Source: an uncultured Alistipes sp. (lineage in GTDB: Bacteria > Bacteroidota > Bacteroidia > Bacteroidales > Rikenellaceae). Taken from it: a stretch of DNA of 10,405 bases. This document shows, piece after piece, positions 7,076-10,405 of this stretch. The notes beneath the pieces were generated by a model, which saw nothing but the letters and a program-made list of their open reading frames with translations, was not told the DNA's origin and ran no database searches. Position 1 is the stretch's first letter; each line of letters opens with the position of its first letter. Position numbers and translations under genes: made by a program. The DNA lies in assembly GCA_900549685.1 (NCBI GenBank), contig UROX01000089.1, positions 1-10,405 of the forward strand. Direction: 5' to 3'.

Positions 7076-7549
7076 CTACTCCTCCATCGCAGGGATTTCG
7101 ACCTGCCGCCCGAACGATTCGCTCAACGAGATGAACGTTTCGGTCTGCGACACCTCGGACATCTGGAGAATATGATCGAAGATCGTGTGCATGAGATGCT
7201 CGTTATCGGTGCAATACAATTTGATGAGGATATTGTACTTGCCGGTAATAAAATGGCATTCGGTGATTTCGGGAATCTTCCGCAGCTTCTCAACCGTCTG
7301 TACGTTCTTGGTGGGGTCCGACACACGGATACCGATAATGGCGCAGACGTCGTATCCCAATGCTTTGGGATCGACTTCCAGACGCGATCCCAGAATCACG
7401 CCGGCATCTTCGAGTTTTTTGACCCGTTGATGAATGGCCGCTCCCGAAATACCGCACTCGCGTGCGATTTCGAGAAAAGGCATACGGGCATTTTTGATCA
7501 GGTAGCCCAAAATCCTGCGGTCGATCGCATCCAATGAAGTCTTCGCCAT
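7076..7549 (-). CDS. Lrp/AsnC-family transcriptional regulator
   Basis: This 157-residue protein has the two domains of the leucine-responsive regulator family. The N-terminal winged helix-turn-helix covers about residues 5-60: LDAIDRRILGYLIKNAR opens it, and IARECGISGAAIHQRVKKLE contains the recognition helix. The C-terminal RAM ligand-binding domain covers about 67-145, with ITECHFITGKYNILIKL in its core. Members bind amino acids and form dimers or octamers that wrap DNA. The effector and targets cannot be read from the sequence. In E. coli, Lrp represses kbl-tdh, and here kbl lies directly upstream on the same strand, so control of kbl or of its own operon is a reasonable guess. The 81-base gap to kbl holds no clear terminator or promoter, only a short 4-bp stem before five T, so read-through from kbl is possible. 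It is co-transcribed with queD. Which Lrp paralogue this is remains open, so no symbol is given. Confidence 0.93.
   Translation of the reverse strand: MAKTSLDAIDRRILGYLIKNARMPFLEIARECGISGAAIHQRVKKLEDAGVILGSRLEVDPKALGYDVCAIIGIRVSDPTKNVQTVEKLRKIPEITECHFITGKYNILIKLYCTDNEHLMHTIFDHILQMSEVSQTETFISLSESFGRQVEIPAMEE
7079..7085 (-). promoter_or_regulatory. Shine-Dalgarno sequence of queD
   Basis: GGAGGAG on the - strand lies seven bases before the queD ATG, within the last codons (Met-Glu-Glu-stop) of the upstream regulator gene. It is the only strong Shine-Dalgarno match seen at a start in this window; the other genes have none, as is usual in Bacteroidetes. It may partly reflect the Glu codons of the regulator rather than selection. 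Confidence 0.55.
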
Positions 7550-7630
7550 ATATTTCCGATGTTTTAATATAGTTTGTATGATTCAAAAATTCGCATTCCG
7601 TCGTGCGCCTACGGCAGCCATCCGGCACCG

Positions 7631-8821
7631 CTATGCGATGACGCCCAGTTCCCGGCCCACTTTGACGAAAGCGTCGATGCAGCGGTCCAACTGTTCGGTC
7701 GTGTGCCCCGCCGACACCTGCACGCGGATGCGGGCCTGTCCCTTGGGAACGACCGGATAGTAAAATCCCGTCACGTAGATACCTTCGTCCAGCAACCGTG
7801 CCGCGAAATCCTGCGACAACTTGGCGTCGTAGAGCATCACGGCGCAGATGGCCGACTGCGTGGGCTTGATGTCGAACCCGGCGGCCATCATCCCGGCCCG
7901 GAAGTGCTCTACATTGGCCACCAGCCTGTCGTGCAGTTCGTCGCTCTCCCCGAGCATGCGGAACAGTTCCAGCCCGGCTCCCACCACGGCGGGCGGCAGC
8001 GAATTGGAGAACAGATAGGGACGCGAACGCTGGCGGAGCATCTCGATGATCTCCTTGCGTCCCGTCGTGAATCCGCCCACGGCACCGCCGAAAGCCTTTC
8101 CGAGCGTTCCGGTGATGATATCCACCTCGCCGCGCACGCCGAACTGTTCGGTCACGCCGCGCCCGGTAGCACCCACCACGCCGGCCGAGTGGCACTCGTC
8201 CACCATCACCAGCGCGTCGTAGCGCCGGGCCAGTTCGCAGATACGGTCCATCGGAGCCACATTGCCGTCCATCGAGAAGACGCCGTCCGTCACGATGATC
8301 CGGAAGCGCTGCGCCTGCGCCAGCTTCAGACAGTTTTCCAGCTCGTCCATATCGGCGTTCGCATACCGGTAGCGGACCGCCTTACACAACCGTACGCCAT
8401 CGATGATCGAAGCATGGTTCAAGGCATCGGATATGATGGCATCCTGCTCGGTGAACAGCGGTTCGAACACGCCGCCGTTGGCATCGAAACAAGCCGCATA
8501 GAGAATCGTGTCCTCGGTACCGAAATAGTCGGCCACCGCCGCTTCGAGTTCCTTGTGAATATCCTGCGTACCGCAGATGAACCGCACCGACGACATGCCG
8601 TAGCCGCGCCGTTTCATCGTCTCGCAGGCCGCCTCGACGAGCCGGGGATGGTCGGAGAGACCCAGATAATTATTGGCGCAGAAATTGAGCACTTCCTTTC
8701 CTTCGCCCACGCGGATACCCGCCCGCTGGGGCGAAACGATAATGCGTTCCTGCTTGTACAATCCCGCTTCGGCAATGGCGTCGAGCTCGGCGCGAAGATG
8801 CTGTTTAATTTTCCCGTACAT
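7631..8821 (-). CDS. kbl: 2-amino-3-ketobutyrate CoA ligase (glycine C-acetyltransferase)
   Basis: Kbl is a PLP enzyme that splits 2-amino-3-ketobutyrate with CoA into glycine and acetyl-CoA, the second step of threonine breakdown through threonine dehydrogenase. The protein is 396 residues (E. coli 398) and matches E. coli Kbl over long blocks: NFCANNYLGL (46-55), SVRFICGTQD (78-87), SDALNHASIIDGVRLCKA (131-148), the PLP-contacting D208 and H211 in VDECHSAG, and the PLP lysine K242 in TGTLGKAFGG. RQRSRPYLFSNSL and YYPVVPKGQARIR follow, and the protein ends in LGVIA. These blocks favour Kbl over the related serine palmitoyltransferase and 8-amino-7-oxononanoate synthase, which share the fold. 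No threonine dehydrogenase gene is beside it in the window. It is divergent from pgk, with a Bacteroides-type promoter element 24 bases before the ATG. Confidence 0.96.
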   Translation of the reverse strand: MYGKIKQHLRAELDAIAEAGLYKQERIIVSPQRAGIRVGEGKEVLNFCANNYLGLSDHPRLVEAACETMKRRGYGMSSVRFICGTQDIHKELEAAVADYFGTEDTILYAACFDANGGVFEPLFTEQDAIISDALNHASIIDGVRLCKAVRYRYANADMDELENCLKLAQAQRFRIIVTDGVFSMDGNVAPMDRICELARRYDALVMVDECHSAGVVGATGRGVTEQFGVRGEVDIITGTLGKAFGGAVGGFTTGRKEIIEMLRQRSRPYLFSNSLPPAVVGAGLELFRMLGESDELHDRLVANVEHFRAGMMAAGFDIKPTQSAICAVMLYDAKLSQDFAARLLDEGIYVTGFYYPVVPKGQARIRVQVSAGHTTEQLDRCIDAFVKVGRELGVIA

Positions 8822-8845
8822 ACCCAGAAGGAGTTAAATTATAAG

Positions 8846-8853
8846 CAAAGTTA
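8846..8853 (-). promoter_or_regulatory. Bacteroides-type -7 promoter element for kbl
   Basis: TAACTTTG on the - strand fits the Bacteroides -7 consensus TAnnTTTG exactly and lies 24 bases before the kbl ATG, giving a predicted leader of about 20 bases. A convincing -33 TTTG is not seen at the expected distance. A 13-base inverted repeat TTTCTCGCAGAAA (8858-8870) sits just upstream and might be an operator. Confidence 0.6.
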
Positions 8854-8857
8854 CTTT

Positions 8858-8870
8858 TTTCTCGCAGAAA
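8858..8870. promoter_or_regulatory. Short inverted repeat in the kbl-pgk promoter region
   Basis: TTTCT and AGAAA are exact inverted arms around CGC. The repeat starts four bases upstream of the kbl -7 element, where a bound protein could block RNA polymerase. It is short enough to occur by chance, and I cannot match it to a known operator. Confidence 0.25.
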
Positions 8871-8906
8871 CTTGCAGCGAAATGCGAAAAATATTAATAC
8901 ATTGCG

Positions 8907-8914
8907 TAACTTTG
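8907..8914 (+). promoter_or_regulatory. Bacteroides-type -7 promoter element for pgk
   Basis: TAACTTTG matches the Bacteroides -7 consensus TAnnTTTG and is identical to the element that serves kbl on the other strand. Transcription would start near 8920, giving a leader of about 48 AT-rich bases before the pgk ATG at 8968. No clear -33 TTTG is seen at the usual spacing. Confidence 0.6.
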
Positions 8915-8967
8915 GGAAGTTCTTAAAGATATTTAATAAGTTTAACCATCATAAACACTCACCGATT

Positions 8968-10227
8968 ATGCAATCTATCGAGACTTACGATTTCACCGGA
9001 AAACGCGCGATCATCCGCGTCGATTTCAACGTACCTTTGAACGACAAACTCGAAATCACGGACGACACGCGTATCCGCGCCGCCATCCCCACGATCAAGA
9101 AAGTGCTGGAAAAAGGCGGTTCGGTCATTCTGATGTCCCACCTCGGACGTCCGAAAAACGGTCCCGAAAACAAATTCTCTCTCAAGAACATCATCCCCGG
9201 CATCGAAGCCCGTCTGGGTGTGAAGGTCGATTTCGCACCCGACTGCATGGGCGAGGAAGCCGCCCAAAAAGCCGCTGCGCTGAAACCCGGCCAGGTTCTG
9301 CTGCTCGAAAACCTCCGCTTCTATGCCGAGGAAGAGGGCAAACCCCGCGGACTGGCCGCCGATGCGACCGACGAGGAGAAAGCCGCAGCCAAGAAAGCCC
9401 TCAAGGCCAGCCAGAAAGATTTCGTGAAACGCCTGGCCTCGTATGCCGACTGCTACATCAACGACGCTTTCGGTACGGCTCACCGCGCCCACGCCTCCAC
9501 GGCACTGATCGCCGAATACTTCCCCAACGACAAGATGTTCGGCTACGTGATGGAAGGCGAGCTCAAAGCCATCGACAAGGTGCTTGACAACCCGGCCCGT
9601 CCGTTCACGGCCATTCTCGGCGGATCGAAAGTATCCACGAAGATCAGCGTGATCGAAAACCTGATGAAACGCGTGGACAACCTGATTCTGGGCGGCGGTA
9701 TGACCTATACGTTCAAAGCTGCGATGGGCGGCAAGGTCGGCATGAGCATCTGCGAAACCGACCAGTTCGACACGGCGCTCAACGTCCTGAAAAAGGCCAA
9801 GGAAATGAACGTCAATATCTATCTGGCCGATGACGCCGTATGCGGCAACGAATTCAAGAACGACACCGCCACGCAGATCTGCCCGGCCGGCGACATACCC
9901 GACGGATGGGAAGGTCTCGACATCGGACCCAAAACCCGTGAAGCGTTCGCCAAGGTGATCGCCGAATCGAAAACGATTCTGTGGAACGGTCCCGTAGGCG
10001 TATTCGAAATGGATAACTTCGCCGTAGGTTCCCGCGCCATCGCCGACGCGATCGTCGCTGCGACCGAAAAAGGCGCCTTCTCGCTCATCGGCGGCGGCGA
10101 CTCCGTGGCCTGCATCAACAAGTTCGGTCTGGCCGACAAAGTAAGCTACGTATCGACGGGCGGCGGTGCGCTGCTCGAATACATGGAAGGCATCGAACTT
10201 CCGGGCGTAGCCGCTATCCGCAAATAA
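8968..10227 (+). CDS. pgk: Phosphoglycerate kinase
   Basis: Pgk transfers a phosphate between 1,3-bisphosphoglycerate and ADP in glycolysis. The 419-residue protein has RVDFNVPL (17-24), DDTRIR with R36, SHLGRP (57-62), ENLRF with R117, DAFGTAHRAHAST (166-178), GGSKVSTK with K221 for ATP binding, NGPVGVFE (340-347) and GGGDS (375-379). It ends in the usual STGGGALLE and LPGVAAI. Compared with E. coli Pgk (387 residues) there is an Ala/Lys/Glu-rich insertion at about 122-152, which I believe is common in Bacteroidetes. The start at 8968 gives the normal MQSIETYDFTGKRAIIRVDF opening. The frame is open for 32 more codons, back to 8872, but that part overlaps the promoter element and is AT-rich, so it is rejected. 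A promoter upstream and a terminator 21 bases after the stop suggest a single-gene transcript. Confidence 0.98.
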   Translation: MQSIETYDFTGKRAIIRVDFNVPLNDKLEITDDTRIRAAIPTIKKVLEKGGSVILMSHLGRPKNGPENKFSLKNIIPGIEARLGVKVDFAPDCMGEEAAQKAAALKPGQVLLLENLRFYAEEEGKPRGLAADATDEEKAAAKKALKASQKDFVKRLASYADCYINDAFGTAHRAHASTALIAEYFPNDKMFGYVMEGELKAIDKVLDNPARPFTAILGGSKVSTKISVIENLMKRVDNLILGGGMTYTFKAAMGGKVGMSICETDQFDTALNVLKKAKEMNVNIYLADDAVCGNEFKNDTATQICPAGDIPDGWEGLDIGPKTREAFAKVIAESKTILWNGPVGVFEMDNFAVGSRAIADAIVAATEKGAFSLIGGGDSVACINKFGLADKVSYVSTGGGALLEYMEGIELPGVAAIRK

Positions 10228-10248
10228 GCGACACTACGAAAATCCGAC

Positions 10249-10289
10249 AACGGGGACGCCTACTCTGGTAGGTATCCCCGTTTCGTTTT
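10249..10289 (+). terminator. Intrinsic terminator of pgk
   Basis: AACGGGGA (10249-10256) pairs with TCCCCGTT (10275-10282), and after one mismatch GCCTAC pairs with GTAGGT (one G-U pair) around the loop TCTG. TCGTTTTATTAT follows on the + strand. The stem starts 21 bases after the pgk stop, as expected for its terminator. Confidence 0.85.
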
Positions 10290-10405
10290 ATTATCCGTCA
10301 CCGGACGCACGACACCGGCGTCCCTGCCGGCTCTATCGGCAACCTCCTCCGCCATCCGACGCCCGGCCCGCAATCCTGCCCGGTCCTCATCCGCAAAGAC
10401 TCGAC

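Noticed and set aside
7550..7630. Promoter for the Lrp-type regulator
   Set aside because: A TTTG that could serve as a -33 element is present on the - strand (7584-7587), but no TAnnTTTG follows at the right distance, and the short stem before five T is too weak to call a terminator.
7574..8926. A 450-codon open frame on the + strand opposite kbl
   Set aside because: kbl is a near full-length match to a known enzyme. The antisense frame has shadow-like composition and crosses the kbl start and the promoter region.
8872..8967. A longer pgk starting at 8872
   Set aside because: The extra 32 codons are AT-rich, contain the TAACTTTG promoter element, and lie ahead of the normal Pgk N-terminus at 8968.

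Overview
This window looks like chromosomal core DNA from a GC-rich member of the Bacteroidales. An Alistipes-like Rikenellaceae species is the best guess, but it is inferred from protein style, high GC and promoter type, not from a database match. Supporting signs are the near absence of Shine-Dalgarno sequences, two promoter elements of the Bacteroides type (TAnnTTTG), and an N-terminal lipoprotein with a thioredoxin-like domain of the kind common in this phylum. I see no mobile element, CRISPR array, tRNA, rRNA or phage gene. Nine protein genes can be supported: eight recognisable enzymes or regulators and one lipoprotein of unknown role.

Left part, + strand (1-3179): a tightly packed run of four genes. 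A lipoprotein with a thioredoxin-like domain that lacks the CxxC cysteines is followed by lpxH (lipid A synthesis), thyA (dTMP synthesis) and folA (dihydrofolate reductase). Each gene overlaps the next by one to four bases (TGATG, ATGA, ATGA), so they are almost certainly one translationally coupled transcript. thyA and folA form a metabolic pair: ThyA turns methylene-tetrahydrofolate into dihydrofolate and FolA reduces it back.

A 333-base gene-free stretch (3180-3512) separates folA from the convergent polA. It holds a strong hairpin terminator near polA, a second perfect hairpin without a T-tract, and short repeats.

Middle and right part, - strand (8821 down to 3513): kbl (2-amino-3-ketobutyrate CoA ligase), an Lrp/AsnC-family regulator, queD (a pterin-converting enzyme of the queuosine pathway) and polA, a full-length three-domain DNA polymerase I. 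The regulator and queD are four bases apart and clearly co-transcribed. polA has a 250-base leader region with a hairpin directly in front of its start codon; this is the most interesting non-coding feature here.

Right end, + strand: pgk (phosphoglycerate kinase), divergent from kbl across a 146-base AT-rich region in which both genes have an identical TAACTTTG element. A clear terminator follows pgk. The last ~115 bases hold nothing I can assign firmly.

Overall this is an ordinary housekeeping region. I found no convincing new biological system. The items most worth a second look are the polA leader hairpin with alternative pairing, the cysteine-less thioredoxin-like lipoprotein, and the mirrored kbl/pgk promoters.
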